Below, one piece after another: positions 34,140-42,601 of a stretch of 64,000 nucleotides of DNA (positions within the stretch are counted from its first letter, which is position 1; each line of letters starts with the position of its first letter). Both the position numbers and the translations under genes were made by a program. This DNA is from 79-D21 sp022839995 (lineage in GTDB: Bacteria; Synergistota; Synergistia; Synergistales; 79-D21): assembly GCA_022839995.1 (NCBI GenBank), contig JALHIN010000007.1, positions 28,357 through 92,356 on the forward strand, given 5' to 3'. Under the pieces are notes generated by a model. The model did not search any database, was not told the DNA's origin, and saw only the letters and a list, made by a program, of their open reading frames with translations.

Positions 34140-34751
34140 TTGGAAAAACGGCTGAAACGGGTCCAAAGATGGGTCGACCGGTGCATCGAGGCCTGCCGGT
34201 GCAAGGCCTGGACTTCTGCGGTCGCCGAGTTAGAATGCGCTCGCGCTGAGCTGGAATCGGCAAGCCGGGAAATCTGGGAAGCTGCCCTCGAAGGGGAATC
34301 AAGCCCGAGGGCAGGAAGAGCTTTCGTCACGAAAGCTCCGTTCCTGCATGCGCTTCCCGTGACGGTGCTGATCCTTCTGCTTGCGGTCGGGCCCACTTCG
34401 ATCGAATCCTTCAACCCCGCTGGACCTTTGGTTCTGGAAACGGGCCCCTCGGTTGAATGGCTGACCGCGGATGAACGGGCACTGTTGGAAAACTTCCGAA
34501 AAAGCCTTTCCGTGGGAACCGGGGCAAACACCTCCGATCCTGGAGGCGAAACTGTCTTGTCCGTTCCCTTCGCGGGCAGGAAGGCTCGGAAAGGAACCCC
34601 GGCGGAAGCGGTCGAACAGGAGACGGGAATGCAGGCGGTCTCCCCGAAAGGGACTGCCCCAATTGCCGCAGAAGATTTGTTATCATTGATCCAGGTTGGG
34701 CAGCGGGCCCTCCGCCCGGAGGGGGAGTCCGTGCGGGTCGAAAGGCCCTGA
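34140..34751 (+). CDS. Single-pass membrane protein of unknown function next to a sigma factor
   Basis: This 203-residue protein was not recognised. Residues about 1-60 are helical and charged (KRLKRVQRWVDRCIEACRC, then AVAELECARAELESASREI), one hydrophobic segment follows (LHALPVTVLILLLAVG, about 68-84), and the rest is a low-complexity, probably extracytoplasmic part ending near SLIQVGQRALRPE. TTG 34140 has GGGAGGTGG 5-8 bases upstream; GTG 34131 is an alternative. The gap before it has an extended -10-like TGTGATAAT (34088-34095). The position after a sigma factor and the N-in, one-helix layout resemble anti-sigma factors, but no anti-sigma motif was seen. Confidence 0.65.
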   Translation: MEKRLKRVQRWVDRCIEACRCKAWTSAVAELECARAELESASREIWEAALEGESSPRAGRAFVTKAPFLHALPVTVLILLLAVGPTSIESFNPAGPLVLETGPSVEWLTADERALLENFRKSLSVGTGANTSDPGGETVLSVPFAGRKARKGTPAEAVEQETGMQAVSPKGTAPIAAEDLLSLIQVGQRALRPEGESVRVERP

Positions 34752-34784
34752 ACTCAAGTTTCCGCCAAAGGAGAGGATCGCCTC

Positions 34785-36566
34785 GTGAGACGCTACCTTG
34801 CCGTTATGACCGGTTTGGTCCTGATGCTGTTTCTTCTCGTTTCCCCGAGCCTGGCCGAAGACCCGAAGGTCGTGGCGGTCGAGGTGGAGGGCAACCAGGA
34901 TGTCGTTTCCGCCTACATCCTTGGAGCCGCTAAAACCAGGGCGGGTGAGCTCCTTGACCGCGAACAGGTGCAAAAGGATATCGAGGCGATCTACAACCTG
35001 GGGTTCTTCGCCGTGGCCGATGCGACGATCGAACCGGAAGGGGACGGGGTGAAAGTCGTCTTCAAGGTGCAGGAAAACCCAAAGGTGAAGGAAGTCCGAT
35101 TCACGGGGAATTCCGTCTACAAGGAGGAGGACCTTCAGAAACTCCTCTTCACTGCTCCCGGTACTGTTTTCAACCGGGTCTTTTTCAGGAACGACCTCCA
35201 GCGGATCAGGGAAAAATACCAGAAGGACGGCTACGTCATGGCCCGGGTGGAAGACGTTTCCGTCGAGAACGGCATCGTCACCGTCAAGATCGTCGAACCC
35301 AGGATCGGCGAAATCTTCATCCAGGGCAACAAGCGGACCAAAACCTACGTCATCGAGAGGGAACTGAAGGTGAAGAAAGGGGACCTCTTCAACGCGAACG
35401 TCTTGAGGCACTCCCTGAACAGGATTCAGGGGATGGGGTTCCTCGAGGACGTAAACGTCGGGTTTGAGCCGAACGAAGACCCCAACCTCATCAACCTGGT
35501 CCTGACCTTGACGGAAGGCAAGAGCGGAAGCATCAGCTTCAACCTTGGCTACGGTTCGAGCAGCGGCTGGCAGGGCGGGCTTGCTTACCAGGAAAGCAAC
35601 CTGAACGGCAGGGGGCAGAAACTGACCGTCGGATTCGATACCGGCGACCGCGAGCAATACTACGTTTCCGTTTCGGATCCGTACATGGACGAACACACTT
35701 ACGCCTGGAAATTTGGAGCGTACAAGCGGGAATGGGAGGATATCAACCGATATTACGAAGGGGAACGATATGGAAAGTACAACCAGGACAAGGAGGGGGT
35801 TTATATCGGGGCCGGGAAGAAGTTCCGGCACGACCCCAAGATGAGCTGGTTTCTGAACCTGGATTGGAAGGATGTCACCCTGTACGATTTTCGTGACCTT
35901 GAGGGCAATCCCATCGACCCGAATCCCTCTGACCCGGATTGGGATGCCTGGAAAAACCTGCTGGACAGCAACGGGAAGATTTTCACCGTGACGGCAACCG
36001 TGACCCGTGACAACCGGGACCCCTATCTCAGCTACCCTGAAGGGGACATCGAGACGCTGAACGTCGAGAAGGCCTTCGAGCTGTTCGGCAGTGAGCGGGA
36101 CTACACGAAGTACTGGCTGGAAGGACGCTACTACCTGCCGATCAACCTCGACAAGCTGCCGTTGGACCTGCCTGCGGGAGACCCGGACAACCCCCCGCTA
36201 TTCGCGGCCCGCATGCGAGCGGGGTTTTCCTCCGGGGAGATCCCCTACTCGGAACGCTATTTCGTCGGGGGGAGCACCACCCTGAGGGGGTACGAGGACG
36301 ATGAATTCGACGGGCACGAAATGTTTTTGACCAACCTGGAACTAAGGATCCCCTTTGAAAAGGCTTTCTCGATCGTGGTCTTTTACGACATGGGAATGGC
36401 CTGGAACAAGAACGACCCGGAAATGAACAGCTTCAACCTCGGGGACCTGAAGGACGCCTACGGCTTCGGGGTCAGGGTCAGAACCCCGATGGGCAACCTC
36501 CGGCTTGACGTGGCGAACGGCGAAAATGAAACCTTCACCCATTTCGGGTTCGGCGAAATGTTCTAG
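34785..36566 (+). CDS. bamA: Outer membrane protein assembly factor BamA
   Basis: BamA inserts beta-barrel proteins into the outer membrane. The 593-residue protein has a signal peptide (VMTGLVLMLFLLVSPSLAED), about three POTRA repeats starting near residues 27, 98 and 170 (VVAVEVEGNQDV, VKEVRFTGNSVY, IGEIFIQGNKRT), then an Omp85 barrel from about 248. The barrel carries GGSTTLRGYEDDEF, the Omp85 L6 motif, and ends with an aromatic Phe. Proteobacterial BamA usually has five POTRAs, so this is a compact form. Start GTG 34785 with AAGGAGAGG upstream. It opens the LPS locus and proves a diderm envelope. Confidence 0.95.
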   Translation: MRRYLAVMTGLVLMLFLLVSPSLAEDPKVVAVEVEGNQDVVSAYILGAAKTRAGELLDREQVQKDIEAIYNLGFFAVADATIEPEGDGVKVVFKVQENPKVKEVRFTGNSVYKEEDLQKLLFTAPGTVFNRVFFRNDLQRIREKYQKDGYVMARVEDVSVENGIVTVKIVEPRIGEIFIQGNKRTKTYVIERELKVKKGDLFNANVLRHSLNRIQGMGFLEDVNVGFEPNEDPNLINLVLTLTEGKSGSISFNLGYGSSSGWQGGLAYQESNLNGRGQKLTVGFDTGDREQYYVSVSDPYMDEHTYAWKFGAYKREWEDINRYYEGERYGKYNQDKEGVYIGAGKKFRHDPKMSWFLNLDWKDVTLYDFRDLEGNPIDPNPSDPDWDAWKNLLDSNGKIFTVTATVTRDNRDPYLSYPEGDIETLNVEKAFELFGSERDYTKYWLEGRYYLPINLDKLPLDLPAGDPDNPPLFAARMRAGFSSGEIPYSERYFVGGSTTLRGYEDDEFDGHEMFLTNLELRIPFEKAFSIVVFYDMGMAWNKNDPEMNSFNLGDLKDAYGFGVRVRTPMGNLRLDVANGENETFTHFGFGEMF

Positions 36567-36609
36567 AGCGTTTTCTCGAAGAAACTTTGGTTCCTTTAGG
36601 GCTGCGGTC

Positions 36610-37824
36610 ATGGTGCTTGTGGCCGCAGCCCTGCTTCTGCAGTTCGCCTCCCCGTCGAAAGCCGGGGTTCGCGTGGAAGGCCTCCCGGCATGGCTGAGCG
36701 GAGCGGCAACGAGAAGCATGGAGGCGGTGTGGGCACAAATCGAGCCCCAGAAGGATAAAGCCGCCCGGCTTGAGATCGTCAGGCTTGTCGCCCTGAAGCT
36801 TTTTGAAGGCTACGAGGTCGGCGGGATCGAGCTGGAAGGGCAGGATCTCGTCCTGAGCCTGAAATCGAAAAGCCGTACCGAATGGAGGATCGAGGCAGGG
36901 TTTCCCACACTTTCCGGGCCGTTGTCCGATTGGATGCAGGAAGACTGGGAAGGCGCGAGAGAGACCCTCGTGATGAGGATCCGGGATCTTCCGCTGGAGG
37001 CCCTGGCCTGGGCGGATTCCGCCCTGCGGAAGGAAGTGGCAGGCATTCTTGAGACAGAAATCCCGGGCTGGCAGGGAAGTCTCATCGTGCGGGTAGAAGA
37101 GGGAGGGGCGACCCTGAAAGTCGGCCTCGTCCCAGTTCAGCCGCTCGTGCTGGCAGTGAACCCGAAGAGCACCTCGTCTTCCCTTCCGTCCCTGATTCAT
37201 TCCGGGGTCAAGGACGACCTGATGGCAGGGCTGTCTCCGCTGATCGGGCTTCCGGTCGCCTGGGTGGCGAAACATGAAAAACAGGTCGCCGACTGGGCTT
37301 CAAGGCAGTTGCAGGACGAATCGTTCGTTGAAAGCCTCAAGGTGGACATCCGCGTGGTCCTCAAGGCGCAACCGGTCACTGACCTTTCCGTGCGAATGGA
37401 AAGCAGGCGGTACACGATTTGGGCATGGGCGGCTGGATATGCCGGCACCTCCGACCGGTATCCCGAGGCAGGGATCCACCTGGGCCGAAAAGCCCAGATT
37501 TTCCCACGTTGGGACGTGGAGCTATACGGAGAAACTCTCTTGTACCTGAATGATTGGGACCTGGAAACGCGGCTGGGCATCCGGTGGTCGCCATGGGACA
37601 GGATCTGGCTGGGCGCAGAACGCTCCTGGCCTGACGAGGCGACCTGGTGGCGGGCCTGGTTCGATGGGCCGGTGCGTTCCCCCTACGCCTGGATTCGGAC
37701 GTCGGATGACGGAGAACTCAACTTCGGCGTGGGATACCGCCTCAACGAGAACCTCTCGATCGAACTGCACTACGACAGCCGGGACGAAAATTCTTCCAGC
37801 GTCAGACTGGTGGGGAACCTGTAA
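36610..37824 (+). CDS. Exported protein of unknown function between bamA and lpxD
   Basis: This roughly 404-residue protein was not recognised. It has a hydrophobic signal segment (MVLVAAALLLQFASPSKAG). The mid part is mixed alpha/beta (about 30-290). The last 100 residues look like amphipathic beta strands rich in Trp/Tyr (RLGIRWSPWDRIWLGAERSW, FGVGYRLNENLSIELHYDS), as in outer-membrane barrels, ending LVGNL. ATG 36610 is 43 bases after bamA; an earlier ATG at 36526 inside bamA would add 28 basic residues. In many LPS loci skp/ompH occupies this slot; this protein is much larger and not similar to Skp by eye. Confidence 0.65.
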   Translation: MVLVAAALLLQFASPSKAGVRVEGLPAWLSGAATRSMEAVWAQIEPQKDKAARLEIVRLVALKLFEGYEVGGIELEGQDLVLSLKSKSRTEWRIEAGFPTLSGPLSDWMQEDWEGARETLVMRIRDLPLEALAWADSALRKEVAGILETEIPGWQGSLIVRVEEGGATLKVGLVPVQPLVLAVNPKSTSSSLPSLIHSGVKDDLMAGLSPLIGLPVAWVAKHEKQVADWASRQLQDESFVESLKVDIRVVLKAQPVTDLSVRMESRRYTIWAWAAGYAGTSDRYPEAGIHLGRKAQIFPRWDVELYGETLLYLNDWDLETRLGIRWSPWDRIWLGAERSWPDEATWWRAWFDGPVRSPYAWIRTSDDGELNFGVGYRLNENLSIELHYDSRDENSSSVRLVGNL

Positions 37825-37848
37825 ATCCCCTGGAAGGGGGCAAGACCG

Positions 37849-38886
37849 ATGGGATGGGAATTGGAAGCCCTGGCGCAGAGGATTGGCGGCAAGGTCAGGG
37901 GAAACGGGAAGCTGGAGATTTCGGGTATCGCTTCTCCGCAGTCCCCACAGCCCGGCTTTCTGCTGACGGTATGGGATCGGAAAATCCTCTCTTCCGTTCC
38001 TGGGAACGTGCCGATTGTCGCGCCTTACGGCTGGATCGAAGAAAGCCGGGACGGGATCGAGGTCGAGGACCCCCGGGCGGCCTTCAGGGAACTCCTGGGT
38101 CTTTTTGCAGACACGGTTTCTCCTCCCAGGGGAATTCATGAAACCGCTTTCGTTTCCCCTGGTGCAGAGGTCCACCCGCAGGCGAGCGTGGGCCCCTTCT
38201 GCATCGTCGAGGAAGGAGCCGTAATCGGCAAGGGCGCGGTCCTCCGGGGCCACGTCTTTGTCGGCCGAAAATCCTGCATCGGTGAGGGAAGCGTGGTGGA
38301 GCCGATGGCGGTGGTGATGGAAAACACGATCATCGGACGGAATTGCCTGGTTCATGCCGGCTGTGTCCTTGGGTGCGACGGATTCGGTTTCGAGCGGAAT
38401 CCGGGCGGCTTCCCCGTGAAAGTGCCCCAGGTCGGGCGGGTTGTACTCGAGGACGAAGTGGAAATCGGGGCCTGTTCCACCATCGACCGGGCCACGATCG
38501 GGGAAACCCGTATCGGGGCCGGGACGAAAACGGACGATCACGTTCACGTGGGGCATAACGCGCGGACGGGCAAGGGGTGCCTCCTTGTTGCCTTTGCCGG
38601 GATGGCTGGAAGCTCGTCTCTGGGAAACGGGGTGACGATGGCGGCGCGGAGCGGAACCGCCGATCATGTCCACGTGGGAGACGGAGCCATTCTCACCGGA
38701 TGTGCCGGCGCGACGAAGGAGGTCCCCGAGGGCGCGGTTGTTTCCGGGTTCCCGGCCCGGGACCATCGCGAGGACATGAAGGCCCAGGTTCTGCTGCGGA
38801 GGCTTCCCGAGCTGCTTCAAAGGATCCGGGAGCTGGAGACCCGTCTCGCGGAAATCGAAAAGAAGGGAATGCCTGCGGATGGCTGA
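37849..38886 (+). CDS. lpxD: UDP-3-O-acylglucosamine N-acyltransferase LpxD
   Basis: LpxD adds the second (N-linked) acyl chain in lipid A synthesis. The 345-residue protein has an N-terminal uridine-binding domain, a left-handed beta helix of hexapeptide repeats (about 95-290) and a C-terminal helix. Family motifs are GCDGFGFERNPGG, VPQVGRVVLEDEVEIGACST and the catalytic-His region DDHVHVGHN. Start ATG 37849 follows GGAAGGGGG. It overlaps lpxC by 8 bases. Confidence 0.94.
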   Translation: MGWELEALAQRIGGKVRGNGKLEISGIASPQSPQPGFLLTVWDRKILSSVPGNVPIVAPYGWIEESRDGIEVEDPRAAFRELLGLFADTVSPPRGIHETAFVSPGAEVHPQASVGPFCIVEEGAVIGKGAVLRGHVFVGRKSCIGEGSVVEPMAVVMENTIIGRNCLVHAGCVLGCDGFGFERNPGGFPVKVPQVGRVVLEDEVEIGACSTIDRATIGETRIGAGTKTDDHVHVGHNARTGKGCLLVAFAGMAGSSSLGNGVTMAARSGTADHVHVGDGAILTGCAGATKEVPEGAVVSGFPARDHREDMKAQVLLRRLPELLQRIRELETRLAEIEKKGMPADG

Positions 38887-39724
38887 TCGCAAAAGGGTGG
38901 AATGGAAAGGGAAAGGGCTCCATACGGGGGTCTCCTGTTCCGTAGAAGTGCTAGAGGCGGATTGCCCGGGCCTTCGTTTCGTTTTTGCAGACGGGACTGC
39001 CTTTCGCGTCGAAGAGGCGGCGGCATCCGGGGATGGACGGGGGTCCACTCTTTCCTTCCCGAACGGGATAACCATAAGGACGGTGGAACACCTGCTTTCT
39101 GCCCTCGCCGGGCTCGGCATCTGGAACGCCGAAATTCGAGTCAAGGGGGATGAAATCCCGGCCTTGGACGGGAGCGCGAAACCCTTTGCGCTAGGTCTTT
39201 CCTCTTTCACCGGGGACCCGGCGGCCGAAAAGGCCGAACCGCTCAGGATCGACGCCCCGGTTTCCGTCAGAGACCGGGGAAGGGGGGCGTCGCTGGTTGC
39301 TCTTCCCGCGGAACGGTTCGGGGTGACCTGCGTCATCGACTACCCGGGAACCTGGATCGGTGTCCAGGCCTACACCGGGGAACTCCTCGACAGGAAGGTG
39401 TTTCTCGAACAAATTGCCTGGGCACGGACCTTTTGCCTGGAATCCGAGATCGAATCGTTACGGTCGGCCGGCCTGGGGAAGGGAGGCGACCCGGGAAACA
39501 CGCTGGTGATTGGCCCCGACGGTCCTATCAATCCGGAAGCCCACGAAAGCCGGGAAGGGTGCGTCCGCCACAAGGTGCTGGACCTCATCGGCGACCTGGC
39601 CCTGCTGGGACGTCCGCTTTCCGCCCACGTGGTCGCTTTCCGGAGTGGTCACGGCCTTCACCTGGCGCTGGTTTCCCGCTTGAAAAGGCTTCTGGGAGCA
39701 CCGAAAATCGAAACTCGCAGATAA
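38879..39724 (+). CDS. lpxC: UDP-3-O-acyl-N-acetylglucosamine deacetylase LpxC
   Basis: This zinc deacetylase performs the committed step of lipid A synthesis. The 281-residue protein keeps zinc ligands His71 (TVEHLLSALAG), His231 and Asp235 (RHKVLDLIGDL), the base Glu70 and the acid His258 (RSGHGLH). Length is slightly shorter than the usual about 300. It lies between lpxD and fabZ in the classical order. It is not fused to fabZ. Confidence 0.96.
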   Translation: MADRKRVEWKGKGLHTGVSCSVEVLEADCPGLRFVFADGTAFRVEEAAASGDGRGSTLSFPNGITIRTVEHLLSALAGLGIWNAEIRVKGDEIPALDGSAKPFALGLSSFTGDPAAEKAEPLRIDAPVSVRDRGRGASLVALPAERFGVTCVIDYPGTWIGVQAYTGELLDRKVFLEQIAWARTFCLESEIESLRSAGLGKGGDPGNTLVIGPDGPINPEAHESREGCVRHKVLDLIGDLALLGRPLSAHVVAFRSGHGLHLALVSRLKRLLGAPKIETRR

Positions 39725-39736
39725 GGAGGACCCACG

Positions 39737-40186
39737 ATGATCGATATTCATGGAATCATGGACCACCTTCCGCACCGGTTTCCCTTCCTGCTGGTCGACC
39801 GGATCCTCGAAATCTCGGAGAACCGCGTCGTGGGATTGAAGAACGTCACGATCAACGAGCCGTTTTTCCAGGGACACTTTCCGGGAGAACCGGTCATGCC
39901 CGGCGTGCTCGTCCTTGAATCGATGGGCCAGGTGGCGGGAATGATGATCGCCGCTAGGCCGGGGACATCAGAAGACCAGCTCTTGATCCTCACGACCCTC
40001 GAAGATGTCAAGTTCCGGCGCCCGGTGCGGCCGGGGGACCAGCTGGTGACGGAGGCGGAGTTGCTGAGGCTCCGGGGGCGCATGGGAAAAGTGAAAGCCG
40101 TTGCCAAGGTCGACGGGGAACTGGCAGCGGAGGGCGTTTTCGGTTTCCTGGTAACGCGGACGCTTCGGGGCGAGGCGGAACAATGA
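39737..40186 (+). CDS. fabZ: 3-hydroxyacyl-[acyl-carrier-protein] dehydratase FabZ
   Basis: This 149-residue hotdog dehydratase of fatty acid elongation competes with LpxA for 3-hydroxyacyl-ACP. Catalytic His47 and Glu61 are in FFQGHFPGEPVMPGVLVLES; LPHRFPFLLVDRI opens the domain. AAGGAGG precedes the ATG by 8 bases. It overlaps lpxA by ATGA, which couples the two. Confidence 0.96.
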   Translation: MIDIHGIMDHLPHRFPFLLVDRILEISENRVVGLKNVTINEPFFQGHFPGEPVMPGVLVLESMGQVAGMMIAARPGTSEDQLLILTTLEDVKFRRPVRPGDQLVTEAELLRLRGRMGKVKAVAKVDGELAAEGVFGFLVTRTLRGEAEQ

Positions 40187-41001
40187 CCGTTGAAATCCAT
40201 CCCAGCGCGATCGTTTCTCCGAAGGCCCGCCTGTTTGACGGGGTCAAGGTGGGTCCGTACTGCATGATTTCCGATTCTGTCGAGGTCGGCGCGGGAACGG
40301 TCCTGAAGGCTTTCGTTTGCCTGAAGGACTACGTCCGGGTCGGCGAAGGCTGCACGCTCTACGAAAACGTCACCCTTGGGGGTGAGCCGCAGGATTTCGG
40401 CTTCAAGGGCGAAGAAAGCTGGGTCCGGATCGGCAATGGAGTCACCCTGAGGGAAAACGTTACGGTTCACCGGGCAACCGGAGAAGGGAAAGAAACCGTG
40501 ATCGGCGACGGGTGCTACCTGATGGAAGGAGCCCACGTGGGGCACAACGTGATGGTCGGGAACGGGGTCGTCCTGGCCAACAAGGTCGGGTTGGCCGGAC
40601 ACGTCCATATCGAGGACAAAACGGTGGTCGGCGGCATGGCGGGAGTTCACCAGTTCGTTCGGATCGGGCCTTTCTGCATGATCGGAGGATTGTCCAAGAT
40701 CGTCAAGGACGTCCCTCCCTACGTGATGGCGGACGGACGCCCGGCACGGCTCTTCGGGCTCAACAGGGTCGGGCTGCGGCGGAATGGATTCGACGCCGCG
40801 GCCAGGCAGTCGATCAAGTCCTTCTACCATTCTATCTACCATTCAGGGCTGCCCCTCAGGGAGGCGCTCGCCGTTCTTGAATCCCGCCATGCAGAAGATC
40901 CGGATCCAGTCCTGGGCGCCATCCTGGACTTCGCAAGGAATTCCCGCCGGGGGCTGACCCCTTGGCCCAGGACGACGCGGGAGGCTGATTCTCCTGATTA
41001 A
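40183..41001 (+). CDS. lpxA: UDP-N-acetylglucosamine O-acyltransferase LpxA
   Basis: LpxA adds the first 3-O acyl chain of lipid A. The 272-residue protein is a left-handed beta helix with catalytic His121 in MEGAHVGHNVMVGN, GVHQFVRIGPFCMIGG and DVPPYVMADGRPARLFGLN, then a C-terminal helical domain. The LpxC-FabZ-LpxA order is the common one. A short Pro/Arg tail follows. Confidence 0.96.
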   Translation: MTVEIHPSAIVSPKARLFDGVKVGPYCMISDSVEVGAGTVLKAFVCLKDYVRVGEGCTLYENVTLGGEPQDFGFKGEESWVRIGNGVTLRENVTVHRATGEGKETVIGDGCYLMEGAHVGHNVMVGNGVVLANKVGLAGHVHIEDKTVVGGMAGVHQFVRIGPFCMIGGLSKIVKDVPPYVMADGRPARLFGLNRVGLRRNGFDAAARQSIKSFYHSIYHSGLPLREALAVLESRHAEDPDPVLGAILDFARNSRRGLTPWPRTTREADSPD

Positions 41002-41482
41002 ATTGCTGGTCCTCGACGTGGACGGGACGCTTACCGACGGCGGGATTATCCTGGACGGGTCCGGGGGAGAATGGAAGCGGTTTGACATCCAGGACGGGAT
41101 GGGCATCGCCCGACTCCAGAAAAACGGGGTCGAAGTCGCCCTCCTCAGCGGGCGCCGTTCAGAGGCGACTGCCGGGCGGGCCCGGGAACTCGGGATCCGC
41201 GAGGTGGTGAACGGAATAACGGAAAAGCTGCCTGCGCTCCAGTCCCTCTGCCGGTCAAAGCAGGTCCGGCCCGAGGAAGTCTGCTACGTGGGCGACGACC
41301 TCAACGATATCGAATGCATCCGGTGGAGCGGCCTGGGGGTTGCGGTTCGAAATGCCCGGCTGGACGTGAAGGCTGCGGCGGATTGGATCACGCCCTCCTG
41401 CGGCGGGTACGGCGCCGTTCGCGACGTTGCGGACCGGATCCTTGCACTGAACGGAGCTTGCCATGTCCCGAAAAGCGTTTGA
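40994..41482 (+). CDS. kdsC: 3-deoxy-D-manno-octulosonate 8-phosphate phosphatase KdsC
   Basis: KdsC dephosphorylates Kdo-8-phosphate to Kdo. The 162-residue HAD type C0 protein carries LLVLDVDGTLTDGG, VALLSGRRSEA and CYVGDDLNDIECI. The start is unusual: the first ATG-like option near the motif is TTG 41003, but the GGGAGG at 40979-40984 fits CTG 40994, which also gives the family start (L/M)IKLLVLDVDG; ATT 40997 is another option. I list CTG 40994. It overlaps the lpxA stop and the next permease gene. Confidence 0.9.
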   Translation: MIKLLVLDVDGTLTDGGIILDGSGGEWKRFDIQDGMGIARLQKNGVEVALLSGRRSEATAGRARELGIREVVNGITEKLPALQSLCRSKQVRPEEVCYVGDDLNDIECIRWSGLGVAVRNARLDVKAAADWITPSCGGYGAVRDVADRILALNGACHVPKSV

Positions 41483-42581
41483 CCTTTTCCTGCCAAGGCT
41501 CTTGGATCGCTTTATCGTCGGAGAACTGGGGCAGCCTTTTGTCTTCGGCGTGCTGATCTTTTCGATGCTCCTGATCACCGGGGACGTCCTGTTCCAGATC
41601 GCGAACCTGCTGATCGAGGGCGGAGTATCGCTATGGACGGTTTCGCGCCTTTTTTTCTACAAGGTGCCGGGGGTCGTGGTCCTGACCCTGCCGATTTCCT
41701 GCCTGATGGCGACCCTCCTGGGCTTTGGGACGCTTTCGATGCACGGGGAAATCAACGCTCTCCGGTCCCTGGGTGTCGATTTTCGCCGGATCGTCCGCCC
41801 GGTCCTTCTCGCCAGCCTGGCCGTAGCGTTTCTGACGTTGTTCCTGAGCGAAACCGTCGTCCCTCTGACGGACCAGGCCGCGATGAACATCCTTCAATAC
41901 GAGGTTTCGGGAAAGGCCCTTCCGGGTTTGAGGGAAAACATCTTCCTGAGGGACGAAAGCGGCTCGCAGCTCAGGAGGGTTCTCTACGTGTCGAAGCTGA
42001 ATCCCGCAAACGGCACGATGCAGGATGTCCTGGTCCAGGAGTTCGAGAACAACCGGCTGGCCAGGGTTTCGACCGCCAAGAGAGGACGTTTCGCGGAACG
42101 GCAATGGTGGCTTGAAGACGGCAAGGTGTTCGAGGTTCGCCAGGACGGGACCGTCAAGGCGCTGTTCTCGTTCCAGAGCCAGAGGCTGGCACTGGCCCTC
42201 ACCCCTCAGGAAATCGACCGGGCTTCCAAGCGTCCCCAGGAAATGGGGCTTTTGGAGCTATACCGGCACATCCGGATGGCAAGCGGACAGGGAATCGACA
42301 CGCGTCCCATGTGGGTCATCTTCCACATGCGGTTCGCGATCCCCTGGGCTGCCGTTGTCCTCGGGCTGCTTGGAACGACGATGGGGGTGCGCTCTCCGAG
42401 AGGCGGCAGGGGGGTCAGCCTGGGCCTTAGCGTCGTCGTCGTTTTCGGATACTACGTTGTGATGTCCTTCAGCCGGGCTTTTGGAGAAGGTGGGTACCTC
42501 AACCCTGTCCTGGCCGCCTGGCTACCGAACATCAGCTTTCTGGCCGTGGGGTCCTTTTTGGCAAGAAAGGCGAACGGATGA
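41463..42581 (+). CDS. LptF/LptG family LPS export permease
   Basis: This 372-residue YjgP/YjgQ-family inner-membrane protein forms the channel of the LptB2FG exporter that extracts LPS. It has about three N-terminal and three C-terminal transmembrane helices around a periplasmic beta-jellyroll (about 130-280). Landmarks are LTLPISCLMATLLGFGTLS, HGEINALRSLGVDF and, near the end, GLSVVVVFGYYVVMSFSRAF. Only one such gene is in the locus, so the partner permease and lptB, lptA and lptC must be elsewhere. ATG 41463 overlaps kdsC by 20 bases. Confidence 0.9.
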   Translation: MSRKAFDLFLPRLLDRFIVGELGQPFVFGVLIFSMLLITGDVLFQIANLLIEGGVSLWTVSRLFFYKVPGVVVLTLPISCLMATLLGFGTLSMHGEINALRSLGVDFRRIVRPVLLASLAVAFLTLFLSETVVPLTDQAAMNILQYEVSGKALPGLRENIFLRDESGSQLRRVLYVSKLNPANGTMQDVLVQEFENNRLARVSTAKRGRFAERQWWLEDGKVFEVRQDGTVKALFSFQSQRLALALTPQEIDRASKRPQEMGLLELYRHIRMASGQGIDTRPMWVIFHMRFAIPWAAVVLGLLGTTMGVRSPRGGRGVSLGLSVVVVFGYYVVMSFSRAFGEGGYLNPVLAAWLPNISFLAVGSFLARKANG

Positions 42582-42601
42582 CGGAAGGGAGGTGCGTTTC
42601 C

